DNA of 64,000 bases from Nonomuraea sp. MG754425 (GCF_021699195.1 NZ_SSXE01000003.1:52263-116262), one strand, 5' to 3'; positions 8,863 through 18,195 are shown, numbered from the stretch's first letter. The notes: generated by a model from the letters alone, not told the origin. Numbers and translations are program-made.

Positions 8863-9046
8863 GTGCGGGAGAGCACCCTGACAGCCGGTCAGGGTCCCTG
8901 AAGGAGCAAGCCCTCCCCGCGAACCTCTCAAGGCAAAGGACCGCACGGACGAGGTGTCCTCTGGAAAGCAGGCCCATGGGCCTCGCCGAAGGTGAAAGTC
9001 CGGCAAAAGCCGGGCGAAGCTCTCAGGCATCGATGACAGAGGGGGA
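8863..9046 (+). promoter_or_regulatory. tandem glycine riboswitch
   Basis: The 320 bases between the lipoprotein start and gcvT hold two consecutive glycine aptamers. The first (about 8863-8946) has GCGGGAGAG, TGAAGGAGCAA and CGAACCTCTCAAGGCAAA; the second (about 8955-9046) has CTCTGGAAAGCAG, CCGAAGGTGAAAGTC and GCGAAGCTCTCAGGC, closed by P1 strands near 8957 and 9037. This is the classical cooperative two-aptamer form and normally switches on glycine cleavage genes when glycine is high. The gcvT Shine-Dalgarno lies about 25 bases beyond it. The expression platform is not obvious. Upstream bases 8762-8862 hold the promoter region with no clear motif. Confidence 0.95.
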
Positions 9047-9083
9047 GGATCCTGGCATCCACTCCTGTCCTGAGGTGCGCCCA

Positions 9084-10169
9084 ATGTCCCGACCGACACC
9101 GCTACGAGACGTTCACGAGAGCCTCGGTGCCACGCTCACCGACTTCGCCGGATGGCTCATGCCCCTCCGGTACGGCAGCGAGTCCGCGGAACACCGGGCC
9201 GTACGCGAGGCCGCCGGGCTGTTCGACCTCTCGCACATGGGCGAGATCTTCCTGACCGGCCCGCAGGCGGGCCAGGCGCTGGACTACGCGCTGGTCGGGC
9301 ACCTGTCGGCGCTGGCCCCCGGCCGCGCCAGATACACCATGATCGTGAACGAGCGCGGCGGGGTGCTCGACGACCTCATCGTCTACCGGCTCGGGGACGA
9401 GGAGTTCATGGTCGTGGCGAACGCCTCGAACTACGAGACGGTCGCCCACGAGCTGCGCGGCCGGGCGAAGGCGTACGACACGGTGGTCGAGGACCGCTCC
9501 GACCAGTACGCGCTGATCGCCGTCCAGGGCCCGCGCTCCCAGGAGATCCTCGCCACGCTCACCGACGCCGACCTCGGCGGGCTCAAGTACTACGCGGGCC
9601 TGCCCGGCCTGGTGGACGGCCGGCAGGCGCTGATCGCCCGGACCGGCTACACCGGCGAGGACGGCTTCGAGCTGTTCGTGGCCAACCAGGACGCCGTCCC
9701 CCTCTGGCACGCGATCGCGGCGGCCGGGCAGCCGTACGGGCTCACGCCCGCGGGCCTGTCGAGCCGCGACACGCTCCGGCTGGAGGCGGGCATGCCCCTG
9801 TACGGCAACGAGCTCAACGCCGAGCTCACCCCGTTCGACGCGGGGCTGGGCAGGGTGGTGAAATTCGACAAGCCGGGTGACTTCGTCGGCAGGTCGGCGC
9901 TCGAGGCGGTCAGGAACGACCCCCCGCGGCGCGGGCTCGTCGGCCTGGTCGCGCGGGGCCGCCGGGTGCCGCGTCACGGTTACCCGGTCACCAAGGACGG
10001 CGTCGTCGTCGGCGAGGTCACCAGCGGTGCGCCCTCCCAGACCCTGGGAAAGCCCATCGCGATGGCCTACGTCGACACCGGCGCCGATTCAGGCCTGGCT
10101 GTGGACATCCGGGGCAGCCATGAACCTATGGACCTGGTCGAGCTGCCCTTTTACAGGAGGAACAAGTGA
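9084..10169 (+). CDS. gcvT: glycine cleavage system aminomethyltransferase (T protein)
   Basis: A 361-residue T protein. It transfers the methylene group from the lipoyl arm of GcvH to tetrahydrofolate and releases ammonia. The start is the ATG at 9084 with GAGG eight bases upstream, just after the glycine riboswitch. The folate-binding fold is recognisable from [39 protein letters not shown] and the C-terminal GEVTSGAPS motif. Its stop overlaps the GTG of gcvH. The P and L proteins are not in this window. Confidence 0.96.
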   Translation: MSRPTPLRDVHESLGATLTDFAGWLMPLRYGSESAEHRAVREAAGLFDLSHMGEIFLTGPQAGQALDYALVGHLSALAPGRARYTMIVNERGGVLDDLIVYRLGDEEFMVVANASNYETVAHELRGRAKAYDTVVEDRSDQYALIAVQGPRSQEILATLTDADLGGLKYYAGLPGLVDGRQALIARTGYTGEDGFELFVANQDAVPLWHAIAAAGQPYGLTPAGLSSRDTLRLEAGMPLYGNELNAELTPFDAGLGRVVKFDKPGDFVGRSALEAVRNDPPRRGLVGLVARGRRVPRHGYPVTKDGVVVGEVTSGAPSQTLGKPIAMAYVDTGADSGLAVDIRGSHEPMDLVELPFYRRNK

Positions 10170-10555
10170 GCAACATCCCTGACGACCTGAGCTACACCAA
10201 GGAGCACGAGTGGGTGGCCGGCCTCGACGACGGCCTCGTGGTGACCGTCGGCGTGACGGCCTTCGCCGCCGAGCAGCTTGGTGACGTCGTCTACGTGCAG
10301 CTCCCCGAGGTCGGCGCGAACGTCGAGCGGGGCGACTCGGTCGGCGAGGTGGAGTCGACCAAGTCGGTGAACGAGATCTACGCCCCCGTCGGCGGTGAGA
10401 TCACCGAGGTGAACCAGGTCGTCGTGGACGACCCGGGCCTCGTCAACAGCGACCCGTACGGCGATGGCTGGATGTTCAAGGTGCGCGTGGCAGGCGACCC
10501 TGAGGACCTGCTCTCGCCCGAGGAGTACACCGCACTCACCTCAGGCGAGTCCTGA
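10166..10555 (+). CDS. gcvH: glycine cleavage system H protein
   Basis: The lipoylated carrier of the glycine cleavage complex, 129 residues, the usual length. The lipoyl-lysine is K66 in [16 protein letters not shown]. The GTG start overlaps the gcvT stop by four bases (GTGA), with AGGAGG just upstream inside the end of gcvT, so the two are translationally coupled. A strong hairpin follows before sdaA. Confidence 0.96.
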   Translation: MSNIPDDLSYTKEHEWVAGLDDGLVVTVGVTAFAAEQLGDVVYVQLPEVGANVERGDSVGEVESTKSVNEIYAPVGGEITEVNQVVVDDPGLVNSDPYGDGWMFKVRVAGDPEDLLSPEEYTALTSGES

Positions 10556-10564
10556 CCTTCACCG

Positions 10565-10589
10565 CCGGGGCCCCGCTCGGGGGCCCCGG
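10565..10589 (+). terminator. strong hairpin between gcvH and sdaA
   Basis: A perfect 10-bp GC stem (10565-10574 and 10580-10589) with a 5-base loop lies ten bases after the gcvH stop. With no T-tract and sdaA only 27 bases further on, it may act as a partial terminator or an mRNA-stabilising end that lowers sdaA relative to gcvTH. Confidence 0.6.
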
Positions 10590-10615
10590 CCCCGCACCAT
10601 GAGGGGCGCACATCA

Positions 10616-11992
<1,377 letters not shown>

Positions 11993-11995
11993 TCA

Positions 11996-12032
11996 CCTCT
12001 GAGTGGTACCATAGAGCTGTACCACTCAGAGG
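11996..12032. promoter_or_regulatory. yefM-yoeB operator palindrome
   Basis: A perfect 14-bp inverted repeat (11996-12009 and 12019-12032) with a 9-base spacer begins four bases after the sdaA stop and ends eight bases before the yefM ATG. The inner arms read GAGTGGTAC and GTACCACTC. Phd/YefM antitoxins autoregulate by binding such palindromes, so this is the likely operator. As RNA it could also serve as the sdaA 3' hairpin. The right arm runs into the GGGAGG Shine-Dalgarno of yefM. Confidence 0.75.
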
Positions 12033-12039
12033 GAGGGTC

Positions 12040-12300
12040 ATGTCCATCACCGCCAGCGAGGCCCGGCGACGTCTGTTCCCGCTGATCGAAGAGGTCAACA
12101 ACGACCGCACTGCCGTCGAGATCGTATCCAAGAGCGGGAACGCCTATCTGGTGGCCGCAGAAGAGTACGAAGCCCTCCAGGAGACGGCCTACCTGCTCCG
12201 CTCTCCGGCCAACGCTCGCCGGCTGATCGAGTCGCACCAGGAGGCGCTCGCGGGCCGCCACGAGAGGCACGAACTGCTGGACGACGAGACTTCCCGGTGA
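12040..12300 (+). CDS. yefM: YefM antitoxin (Phd/YefM family)
   Basis: An 86-residue antitoxin that binds and neutralises YoeB and represses its own operon. The N-terminal Phd fold is recognisable (SITASEARRRLFPLIEEVNN, then VEIVSKSGNAYLVAAEEYEAL). The charged C-terminal tail (HERHELLDDETSR) is the toxin-binding, protease-sensitive part. GGGAGG precedes the ATG, and the TGA overlaps the yoeB GTG. The gene sits inside a duplicated sdaA tail, suggesting recent acquisition. Confidence 0.93.
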   Translation: MSITASEARRRLFPLIEEVNNDRTAVEIVSKSGNAYLVAAEEYEALQETAYLLRSPANARRLIESHQEALAGRHERHELLDDETSR

Positions 12301-12554
12301 AAGTCGCCTTCACGGGGAAAGGCTGGGAGGACTACGTCCACTGGCAGACGGCCGATCGGCAGATCCTCAAGCGAATCAACCGGCTCGTCGAGGACGCGTT
12401 GCGTGATCCCTTCGAGGGCATCGGCAAGCCTGAGCCGCTGAAGTACGCCCTGGCAGGCGCGTGGTCGCGGCGCATCACCGAAGAGCACCGACTGGTGTAC
12501 CTGCCCATGGACGATGAGATCGTCATTCTGCAGGCTCGCTACCACTACGAGTAG
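12297..12554 (+). CDS. yoeB: YoeB toxin (ribosome-dependent mRNA interferase)
   Basis: An 85-residue RelE-superfamily toxin that cleaves mRNA in the ribosomal A site. All key residues fall at the same numbers as in E. coli YoeB: E46, R65, H83 and Y84 (C terminus ARYHYE), so the toxin looks intact. The start is a GTG overlapping the yefM stop. An 81-base remnant of the sdaA 3' end starts eight bases after its stop. Confidence 0.95.
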   Translation: MKVAFTGKGWEDYVHWQTADRQILKRINRLVEDALRDPFEGIGKPEPLKYALAGAWSRRITEEHRLVYLPMDDEIVILQARYHYE

Positions 12555-12562
12555 ATCGACCC

Positions 12563-12643
12563 ATCAAGACGATGCGCGACATGGTGGACACGTACCAGGA
12601 GACGTCGCGCGGGGGGCTCGCGGTCAACGTCATCGAGTGCTGA
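12563..12643 (+). pseudogene. sdaA 3'-end remnant (27 codons including stop)
   Basis: Bases 12563-12643 repeat the final 93 bases of sdaA (11900-11992), with one in-frame 12-base deletion and 5 mismatches over 81 aligned positions. It encodes [20 protein letters not shown] plus VNVIEC and the stop, without a start codon or Shine-Dalgarno of its own. Two direct copies therefore bracket yefM-yoeB. Most likely the module arrived with its own sdaA tail and displaced the resident 3' end. The amino-acid changes mean the two copies were not made by a very recent tandem duplication. Confidence 0.9.
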
Positions 12644-12650
12644 GCGGTGC

Positions 12651-13145
12651 TCAGCGCCTCACGTGCAGCCGGACGACGGCCGGCGTCTCGTCGTCGCGGA
12701 CCTCGCGGCGGATGCGGCCCACGATGTCCTGGTCGAGCTTGCCGACCACCGAGCCCATGTCCGCCGCCGCCGGGCAGGTCAGGCCGAGGCGCAGGCCGTC
12801 CTCGGCGACGCGCACGCCCGCCTTGCCCAGGCCGTCCACTCCTTTGAGGCCGACGAACAGCATGGCCGTGCCCGTGCCGTTCTGGGTGCCGCGGCGGCCC
12901 CAGCCCAGGCAGAGCAGCAGCCAGCGCAGCGCGACCAGGGCCAGGATCAGCATGCCCAGCGCCAGGAACCACAGGGGCCAGGGGTCCTCGGCCAGCGACC
13001 TGTGGGCGCGGCCGGGCAGGACCTTCGCGGTGGGCGACAGGCCGAAGAACTGGTCGTGGCCGCGCAGCCACGCGTAGCCGCCCAGCACCAGCAGCAGCCC
13101 TCCGACGATGGCCAGCCCGACGCGGTTGCCCGCATACTGCCGCAT
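12651..13145 (-). CDS. alkaline-shock membrane anchor (AmaP)-like protein
   Basis: A 164-residue membrane protein with two hydrophobic helices near residues 10-25 and 60-80 and a C-terminal domain ending RREVRDDETPAVVRLHVRR. This is the layout of AmaP-type proteins that anchor Asp23/Gls24 envelope-stress proteins. The ATG at 13145 has GGGAG nine bases upstream. It is downstream of a DUF6286-type gene on the same strand, a usual partner. No Asp23 gene is in the window. Family assignment is by topology and neighbourhood, so moderate. Confidence 0.65.
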   Translation of the reverse strand: MRQYAGNRVGLAIVGGLLLVLGGYAWLRGHDQFFGLSPTAKVLPGRAHRSLAEDPWPLWFLALGMLILALVALRWLLLCLGWGRRGTQNGTGTAMLFVGLKGVDGLGKAGVRVAEDGLRLGLTCPAAADMGSVVGKLDQDIVGRIRREVRDDETPAVVRLHVRR

Positions 13146-13166
13146 CACACAACGCTCCCTTCCGCC

Positions 13167-13250
13167 GTGTGACCGGCGGGCCCGCGACCGGCCGGTGTGT
13201 GACCGGCGGACGCGCGACCGAACAGCGTGCGACCGGTCTGTGCGGGGCGG
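13167..13250. repeat. GACCGG-rich degenerate tandem repeat
   Basis: The gap between two co-directional membrane genes consists of imperfect repeats of GTGACCGGCGG and GCGCGACCG spaced about 30 bases apart. It has no hairpin of terminator quality. On the minus strand it could be read as an in-frame extension, but no credible gene uses it. Confidence 0.5.
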
Positions 13251-13251
13251 G

Positions 13252-13854
13252 TCATGCGGCGGCCCTCCGGCGCAGACGGACCACGACCTCGCCGGTGCCG
13301 AGCGTGCCGACGCCCGCCAGGCGGTCGCCGACGGCCGTCCCGACCTGCCTGAGCATCTGGCCCGAGCTCTCCGCGCCGGTCGTGACCGTGACCTCGATGG
13401 TGCGCAGGCGCAGCCGGACGCGGGCCTTGTCCACGCCCGCCACCTGCATGGCCGCCGCGCGCAGCGTGCGGCGCAGGCCCGAGCGGGTGATGCCGATGAC
13501 GATCAGCGGGTCGGCGGTCTCCACCGCCACCAGGCCGGAGCGGCCCGGCACGATCGCCAGCAGCAGCATGAGCGCGCCCGCCCCCGCCGACACCAGGGCC
13601 GCGGTCGCCGTGGTCACCCAGGTGGTCTTGCCCGCGAGCGCGACCACCTCGTTCACGGGGACCCAGCCGAGCGGCGCGCCGAGCAGCGCCGACACCACCT
13701 CGGCCGAGGTCGCCCCGAGCCCGGCGGCCAGCGTGAGCGCGACCAGGGCTCCGGGGACGGTACGCGCGGGCCTGAGCACCCTGCTCGCCCTGCGCAGCCC
13801 GGTGTGCCGCGGGGCGACGACGGCGCCGGGCAATATCTGCTGAAGCGTGGTCAT
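13252..13854 (-). CDS. DUF6286-like two-helix membrane protein
   Basis: A 200-residue protein with a basic cytoplasmic N terminus, two membrane spans (LVALTLAAGLGATSAEVVSA and LVSAGAGALMLLLAIV) and a C-terminal domain with alternating hydrophobic strands (RVRLRLRTIEVTVTT). This matches the DUF6286 proteins encoded beside Asp23/AmaP envelope-stress genes in actinobacteria. Its ATG at 13854 lacks a clear Shine-Dalgarno; GTG or ATG codons slightly upstream are possible. The ~100 bases to the AmaP-like gene suggest a loose operon. Confidence 0.65.
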   Translation of the reverse strand: MTTLQQILPGAVVAPRHTGLRRASRVLRPARTVPGALVALTLAAGLGATSAEVVSALLGAPLGWVPVNEVVALAGKTTWVTTATAALVSAGAGALMLLLAIVPGRSGLVAVETADPLIVIGITRSGLRRTLRAAAMQVAGVDKARVRLRLRTIEVTVTTGAESSGQMLRQVGTAVGDRLAGVGTLGTGEVVVRLRRRAAA

Positions 13855-13979
13855 CACAACGAAAGACGTACATGGATCGGGCATGACGTGAACCGCGCCC
13901 TCGCCGCCGATTTGCCCGAACATTACGGGGACCGCAATCAACGCGAACGCGCCTCATATTCATTTGCCCCATATGCGGT

Positions 13980-14009
13980 TACGCTGCCGGTATGGATGAC
14001 CGGCAGCGT
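13980..14009. promoter_or_regulatory. leaderless promoter -10 and overlapping palindrome
   Basis: TACGCT (13980-13985) lies six bases before the ATG at 13992, the spacing expected for a leaderless transcript. A perfect 10-bp inverted repeat (13981-13990 and 14000-14009, 9-base spacer) spans the -10, the start codon and the first codons. If transcription begins at the ATG, the left arm is not in the mRNA, so the palindrome is more likely a DNA operator than an RNA hairpin. Confidence 0.5.
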
Positions 14010-15179
14010 TATGACCGCGCGACAGCGGCCCTCGAAGCACCGTTCGCCATTCTCGACCTCGCGGCCATGCGGGCCAACGCCGCGGATCTCGTCCGGCGGG
14101 CGGCGGGCAAACCGATCAGGGTCGCCAGCAAGTCCATCCGCAGCCGCCCGCTGCTCGAACGCATCCTCGCCATGGACGGCTTCCAGGGCATCCTGGCCTA
14201 CACCCTGCCCGAGGCGCTCTGGCTGGCCGCCAACGGCTGCACCGACATCGTCGTCGCCTACCCCACCGCCGACCGGCACGCCCTGGCCGCCCTGGCCGCG
14301 GACGCGAGCGCGGCCGAGCACGTCACCGTCATGGTCGACTCGGCCGCGCACCTCGACTACATCGAGGCGGCCGTGGCCGAGACGCGCCCGCGCGCCGAGA
14401 TCCGGCTCTGCATCGACGTGGACGCCTCCTACGTCGCCTTCGGCCGCCGGGCCGGCACGCTGCGCTCCCCCATCCGCGAGCCGTACGAGGCCGCCGACCT
14501 GGCCACCGCCATCGCCAAGCGCCCCGGCCTGCGGCTGGCCGGGCTGATGGCGTACGAGGCGCAGATCGCCGGGGTCGGCGACGACCCGCCCGCGGGCGCC
14601 GCCCGTGCCCGCGTCGTCCGCGTCATGCAGGCGCTGTCGGCCAGAGAGCTGATCGTGCGGCGCGGGCGCGTGGTGAACGCCGTACGCCAGCTCGCCGACC
14701 TCGAGTTCGTCAACGGCGGCGGCACCGGCTCGGTCGAGCTCACCGTGCGCGAGAAGGCCGTCACCGAGGTCACGGCGGGCTCCGGCCTCTTCCATCCCCG
14801 CCTGTTCGACTTCTACCGCCGCTTCACCGGACGCCCGGCCGCCATGTTCGCGCTGCCGGTGGTGCGCCGTCCGGACCCCGGCACGGTGACCGTGCTCGGC
14901 GGCGGCTACGTGGCCTCGGGCCCCGTGGGGCCCGCCCGCGCGCCCCAGCCGTACCTGCCCGCGGGCCTGCGGTACGCACCCGACGAGGGCGCGGGCGAGG
15001 TGCAGACCCCGCTGCTCGGCCGGGCCGCCGAGGAACTGCGGATCGGCGACCGGGTGTGGTTCAGGCACGCCAAGGCGGGCGAGCTGTGCGAGCGGTTCGA
15101 CACGCTGCACCTCGTCGAGGGCGACGCCCTGGCGGGGGCGGCGCCGACGTACCGGGGCGAGGGCCAGACGTTCCTCTAG
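13992..15179 (+). CDS. PLP-dependent amino acid deaminase/aldolase (alanine racemase-like fold)
   Basis: A 395-residue fold-type III PLP enzyme related to D-threonine aldolase and D-serine dehydratase. The PLP lysine is in RVASKSIRSRPLL near residue 47, at the expected end of the first barrel strand, and the barrel domain is followed by a beta domain with ERFDTLHLVEGD near the C terminus. The fold-type III assignment is clear; substrate (D-threonine, D-serine or a hydroxyaspartate) is not predictable here. Its stop is interlocked with that of the opposite-strand gene through a shared CTAG. Confidence 0.8.
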   Translation: MDDRQRYDRATAALEAPFAILDLAAMRANAADLVRRAAGKPIRVASKSIRSRPLLERILAMDGFQGILAYTLPEALWLAANGCTDIVVAYPTADRHALAALAADASAAEHVTVMVDSAAHLDYIEAAVAETRPRAEIRLCIDVDASYVAFGRRAGTLRSPIREPYEAADLATAIAKRPGLRLAGLMAYEAQIAGVGDDPPAGAARARVVRVMQALSARELIVRRGRVVNAVRQLADLEFVNGGGTGSVELTVREKAVTEVTAGSGLFHPRLFDFYRRFTGRPAAMFALPVVRRPDPGTVTVLGGGYVASGPVGPARAPQPYLPAGLRYAPDEGAGEVQTPLLGRAAEELRIGDRVWFRHAKAGELCERFDTLHLVEGDALAGAAPTYRGEGQTFL

Positions 15180-15508
15180 CGGCGCCCGCGGCGGCGCCGC
15201 CACAACACGATGGCCGCCCCCACGACCAGCGCCGCGCCGACGCCGATGAGCAGCGGCCCCAGCTCGGGCCGCTCCTCCTCCCACACCTTCTCGTGGTCGT
15301 CGCCGTACTCGGCGGGCCGCGGCGTGACCCCGAGGGCGTCGCCCACGGACGCCACGAAGTGCCCCGCCCTGCTCTTGACGTCGGCCACCGTACGCTCGGC
15401 GACCCGCTTGGGACTCACCTTGTCGGCGATGGCGTCGACCGTGTGCGCCAACTCCGCGCGCGTCTGGGCGATGCGCCGCTCCAGCTCGTCGGGATCGGTG
15501 TCAGCCAT
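15176..15508 (-). CDS. DUF3618 membrane-anchored protein
   Basis: A 110-residue protein with the DUF3618 signature near its N terminus (ELERRIAQTRAELAHTVDAI) forming a helical, possibly coiled region, followed by an acidic linker and one C-terminal membrane helix (LLIGVGAALVVGAAIVLW) ending in an Arg-rich tail. Such proteins often accompany phage-shock or envelope-stress functions; the role here is unknown. It is divergent from the peroxiredoxin gene. Confidence 0.8.
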   Translation of the reverse strand: MADTDPDELERRIAQTRAELAHTVDAIADKVSPKRVAERTVADVKSRAGHFVASVGDALGVTPRPAEYGDDHEKVWEEERPELGPLLIGVGAALVVGAAIVLWRRRRGRR

Positions 15509-15643
15509 GGTTCTCCTTCCAGCCGTACGCGCCGCGTGCCGAGCGGGCTCCGTCCGTTCTGGTGATCAGTCTGTCAGGTCGGCGCGCCGTCCGGCACAAC
15601 GGCCGGGCCGGTAGGTTTGGCGGGAAGAACCCAGGAGGGCCCA

Positions 15644-16117
15644 TTGACCGAGACCAAGCTCGCGCCCGGCGACGCCGCGCCCGAGTTCACGCTACCCACC
15701 GCCGACGGCGGCGCCATCTCGCTCGACGCCTACCGCGGCAAGCGCGTGATTCTCTATTTCTACCCTGCCGCGATGACACCCGGCTGCACCAAGCAGGCCT
15801 GTGACTTCCGCGACAACCTCGCCCAGCTCACGGCCGAAGGGTTCGTCGTCCTCGGCGTGTCGAAGGACAAGCCGGAGAAGCTGGCCAAGTTCGTTGCGCG
15901 CGACGCGCTGACCTTCCCCCTCCTGTCCGACCCCGACCTGGCCGTGCACCGGGCCTACGGCGCCCACGGCACGAAGAAGCTGTACGGCAAGGAGGTCGTG
16001 GGGGTCATCCGCTCGACGTTCGTCATCGACGCCGACGGGAAGGTGGAGCAGGCGCTCTACAACGTGAAGGCGACGGGACACGTGGCTTCGCTGAAGAAGA
16101 AGCTCGGCCTGTCCTGA
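15644..16117 (+). CDS. bcp: thioredoxin-dependent thiol peroxidase (BCP/PrxQ)
   Basis: A 157-residue peroxiredoxin that reduces hydroperoxides using thioredoxin. The TTG at 15644 is chosen because AGGAGG (15633-15638) lies five bases upstream and the protein then begins MTETKLAPGDAAPEF. The peroxidatic cysteine is C48 in MTPGCTKQACDF with a resolving C53, the BCP arrangement. It is a single gene between a divergent DUF3618 gene and tRNA-Leu. Confidence 0.93.
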   Translation: MTETKLAPGDAAPEFTLPTADGGAISLDAYRGKRVILYFYPAAMTPGCTKQACDFRDNLAQLTAEGFVVLGVSKDKPEKLAKFVARDALTFPLLSDPDLAVHRAYGAHGTKKLYGKEVVGVIRSTFVIDADGKVEQALYNVKATGHVASLKKKLGLS

Positions 16118-16120
16118 CCC

Positions 16121-16158
16121 GCGGGCGGGTCCCGCTTCCCGGCGGGCCCGCTCCTCTT
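16121..16158 (+). terminator. weak GC hairpin after the peroxiredoxin gene
   Basis: GCGGGC (16121-16126) can pair with GCCCGC (16146-16151), and the sequence after it is pyrimidine-rich (TCCTCTTTC). Other pairings are possible in this GC-rich stretch, so it is only a candidate terminator ahead of the tRNA gene. Confidence 0.35.
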
Positions 16159-16222
16159 TCGCAAATGCCTCCGGCCCGCATTCTGAGCGCTAAACTGTGT
16201 TCGGCCCGTTGCGACGGGCGGC

Positions 16223-16305
16223 GCGGGCGTGGCGAAATGGCATACGCGGCAGGTTTAGGTCCTGTTGGTGGCAACACTGTGGGGGTTCGAGTCCCCCCGC
16301 CCGCA
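16223..16305 (+). tRNA. tRNA-Leu (anticodon UAG)
   Basis: An 83-nt class II tRNA. The acceptor stem pairs 16223-16229 with 16298-16304, the anticodon loop TTTAGGT (16254-16260) carries TAG at 16256-16258, a variable arm of leucine type follows, and the T-arm has GGTTCGAGTCC. CCA is not encoded. It reads CUA and related Leu codons. It is not the developmental bldA tRNA, which has anticodon UAA. Confidence 0.97.
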
Positions 16306-16364
16306 CCCGAATTCCTATTTCGTTTTCGGTAGCCGGTGTTTTCGCTGATCCGCAATTGCGCTAT

Positions 16365-16862
16365 TCAGCCGGTCCGGAGGGGCGCTGGATCCCCGTTCTC
16401 CACAGACCCGTCCGGCGGCTCGGGCTCTCGGGGCACATCGGGCACCGCGGCCGTGGGTCGCGGCACGACACAGCGCACATGGTCGCCGTCCGGAGCGCAG
16501 CCGGGCCTTCCCGGGGGTCCCCAGCCGGGCCCGCGGGGCTCCAGCCACAGGCCGGTCCTGGCGGGGCGGTCGGGCACGAGGTCGGTCAGGGCGGCCACGG
16601 TGACGCCGCCGAGCACGCCGCCGGCGAGCAGCCCGATCAGGCCGGCTCCCATGACCTGGGTGCGTCTGCGGCGCAGGAAGTCCGGTAAGGAGCCCGGCCG
16701 TCGCTCGTGTGGTGTCGGCTGGGTGGGCGGGAGGTGGATGGCGGGGCGATCCGCCTGCTCTCCGTACCTGAGGGCACCGGTTTCGGGCGGTTCCGATGAA
16801 GTCGGGTCGCGCGGCGCTTCCTCTGCGCCGCGCGACCCGGCGTCGCGATCATGATCCGCCAT
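16365..16862 (-). CDS. hypothetical single-pass membrane protein
   Basis: A 165-residue protein: an acidic, proline-rich cytoplasmic N terminus, a basic patch (DFLRRRRTQ), one membrane helix (GLIGLLAGGVLGGVTVAAL) and a short extracytoplasmic Pro/Gly-rich tail with two cysteines. The ATG at 16862 has GGGAG six bases upstream. No domain is recognised. It ends close to tRNA-Leu and is divergent from a two-component system. Confidence 0.6.
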   Translation of the reverse strand: MADHDRDAGSRGAEEAPRDPTSSEPPETGALRYGEQADRPAIHLPPTQPTPHERRPGSLPDFLRRRRTQVMGAGLIGLLAGGVLGGVTVAALTDLVPDRPARTGLWLEPRGPGWGPPGRPGCAPDGDHVRCVVPRPTAAVPDVPREPEPPDGSVENGDPAPLRTG

Positions 16863-17025
16863 CACGATCTCCCTTTACTCGCCCACGAGGGGCGCTCCCA
16901 GTCATGAGGATGCCAAAAGCCCCGTAAGCCCCATGTAAGCGGAGGATCATCTAAGACCTGGGTCGTAGTCCTACTTCCACCTAGAGACGGACCAATATCG
17001 CACCTGCCCTGCATATCGTGATGAT

Positions 17026-18195
17026 GTGTTCGGCAAGGTACGGGCGTGGTCCGTGAGCCACGGAAGACTGGCGGGCGCCTTCCGCGTGGCTCCCCTGGCG
17101 GTGCTGTGCGCCGTGCTGACGTGGCCGTACGCGGTGTTCCTCCCGCCGGAGGAGAACGTCCCGCTGACCGTGGCCGGTCATCTGGCGCTGTCGGCGGCGC
17201 TCATCGTGCCGCTGCTGTGGCGGAACCAGCCGCTGCTGTCGTTCGCCGCGGTGTCGCTGGTCAGCTTCGGGCAGTGGCTGGCGCAGGCCACTCCGCAGCC
17301 GGCCAACCTCGCGGTGCTGGTGGCGCTCTGGGCGGTGGCCTACCAGTGCTCGTTCCGGTGGGCGCTGGCGGCGGGCCTGGTGGCGGAGCTGGGCGTGTTC
17401 CTGGCGCTGCTCAACTGGTCGGCGGCCACGTTCGGGATGTTCTTCAGCGGCTCGATCCTCGTGGTCGCGGTCTGGGTGACCGGCCTGTACGCCAACACCC
17501 GCCGCCGCTACCTGGAGGGCCTGGAGGAGCGCGCCGAACGGGCCGAACGCGAACGGGACCAGCAGGCCAGGATGGCCGCCGCGGCCGAACGGGCCAGGAT
17601 CGCCAGGGAACTGCACGACGTCGTGGCCCACAACGTCAGCGTGATCGTGGTGCAGGCCGACGGCGCCGGCTTCGCCCTCGACAGCGACATCGAGCAGGCC
17701 CGCCTGGCCGTCCGGAACATCTCCAAGACCGGCCGCGCCGCCCTCGCCGAGATGCGCCGGCTGGTGGGCGTGCTGCGCGAGAGCGAGGCCGCGGGCACCG
17801 ACTACACCCCGCAGCCCGGGCTCGGCCAGCTAGAGGAACTGGTGAGCGGCTCGGGCGTGCCCGCCCGGCTGCTGGTCGGCGGCGCGCCGGCCGAGCTGCC
17901 CGAGGGTCAGCAGCTCGCCGTCTACCGCATCGTCCAGGAGGCTTTGACGAACGCGCTCAAGCACGGCGGCCCCGGCGTCGAGGCCACCGTGGAGATCGAG
18001 TACAGCGGTCGTGACCTGGTGATCCGCGTGACCGACAACGGCCGGGGCGCGGCGGCCCCGCGCAGCCCCGACGGGCACGGGCTGATCGGCATGCGCGAGC
18101 GGGCCGGCATGTACGGCGGCGCCGTGTCGGCCGCCCCCCGGCGGGGCGGCGGGTTCGAGGTGCTGGCCAGGTTCCCCATGGCGAAGGCGGCGTAG
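17026..18195 (+). CDS. sensor histidine kinase (NarL/DesK type)
   Basis: A 389-residue membrane histidine kinase. About four or five N-terminal helices (residues 20-155) form a small sensor, then a coiled linker, a HisKA_3 dimerisation domain with H197 in ARELHDVVAHNVS, and an HATPase_c domain with QEALTNALKHG and DNGRGA boxes. The GTG start has TATCGT ending seven bases upstream and no Shine-Dalgarno, so it is probably leaderless. The response regulator follows with no spacer and an ABC exporter lies just downstream, the usual arrangement for sensing a toxic compound or membrane state. Confidence 0.93.
   Translation: MFGKVRAWSVSHGRLAGAFRVAPLAVLCAVLTWPYAVFLPPEENVPLTVAGHLALSAALIVPLLWRNQPLLSFAAVSLVSFGQWLAQATPQPANLAVLVALWAVAYQCSFRWALAAGLVAELGVFLALLNWSAATFGMFFSGSILVVAVWVTGLYANTRRRYLEGLEERAERAERERDQQARMAAAAERARIARELHDVVAHNVSVIVVQADGAGFALDSDIEQARLAVRNISKTGRAALAEMRRLVGVLRESEAAGTDYTPQPGLGQLEELVSGSGVPARLLVGGAPAELPEGQQLAVYRIVQEALTNALKHGGPGVEATVEIEYSGRDLVIRVTDNGRGAAAPRSPDGHGLIGMRERAGMYGGAVSAAPRRGGGFEVLARFPMAKAA

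Noticed and set aside
12563..12643. The sdaA-like tail as a functional small gene
   Set aside because: There is no start codon or Shine-Dalgarno, and it aligns end to end with the sdaA C terminus, so it is a remnant.
16223..16305. tRNA-Leu as the integration site of a mobile element or as bldA
   Set aside because: The anticodon is UAG, not UAA; no integrase gene and no repeat of its 3' end were seen in the neighbourhood.
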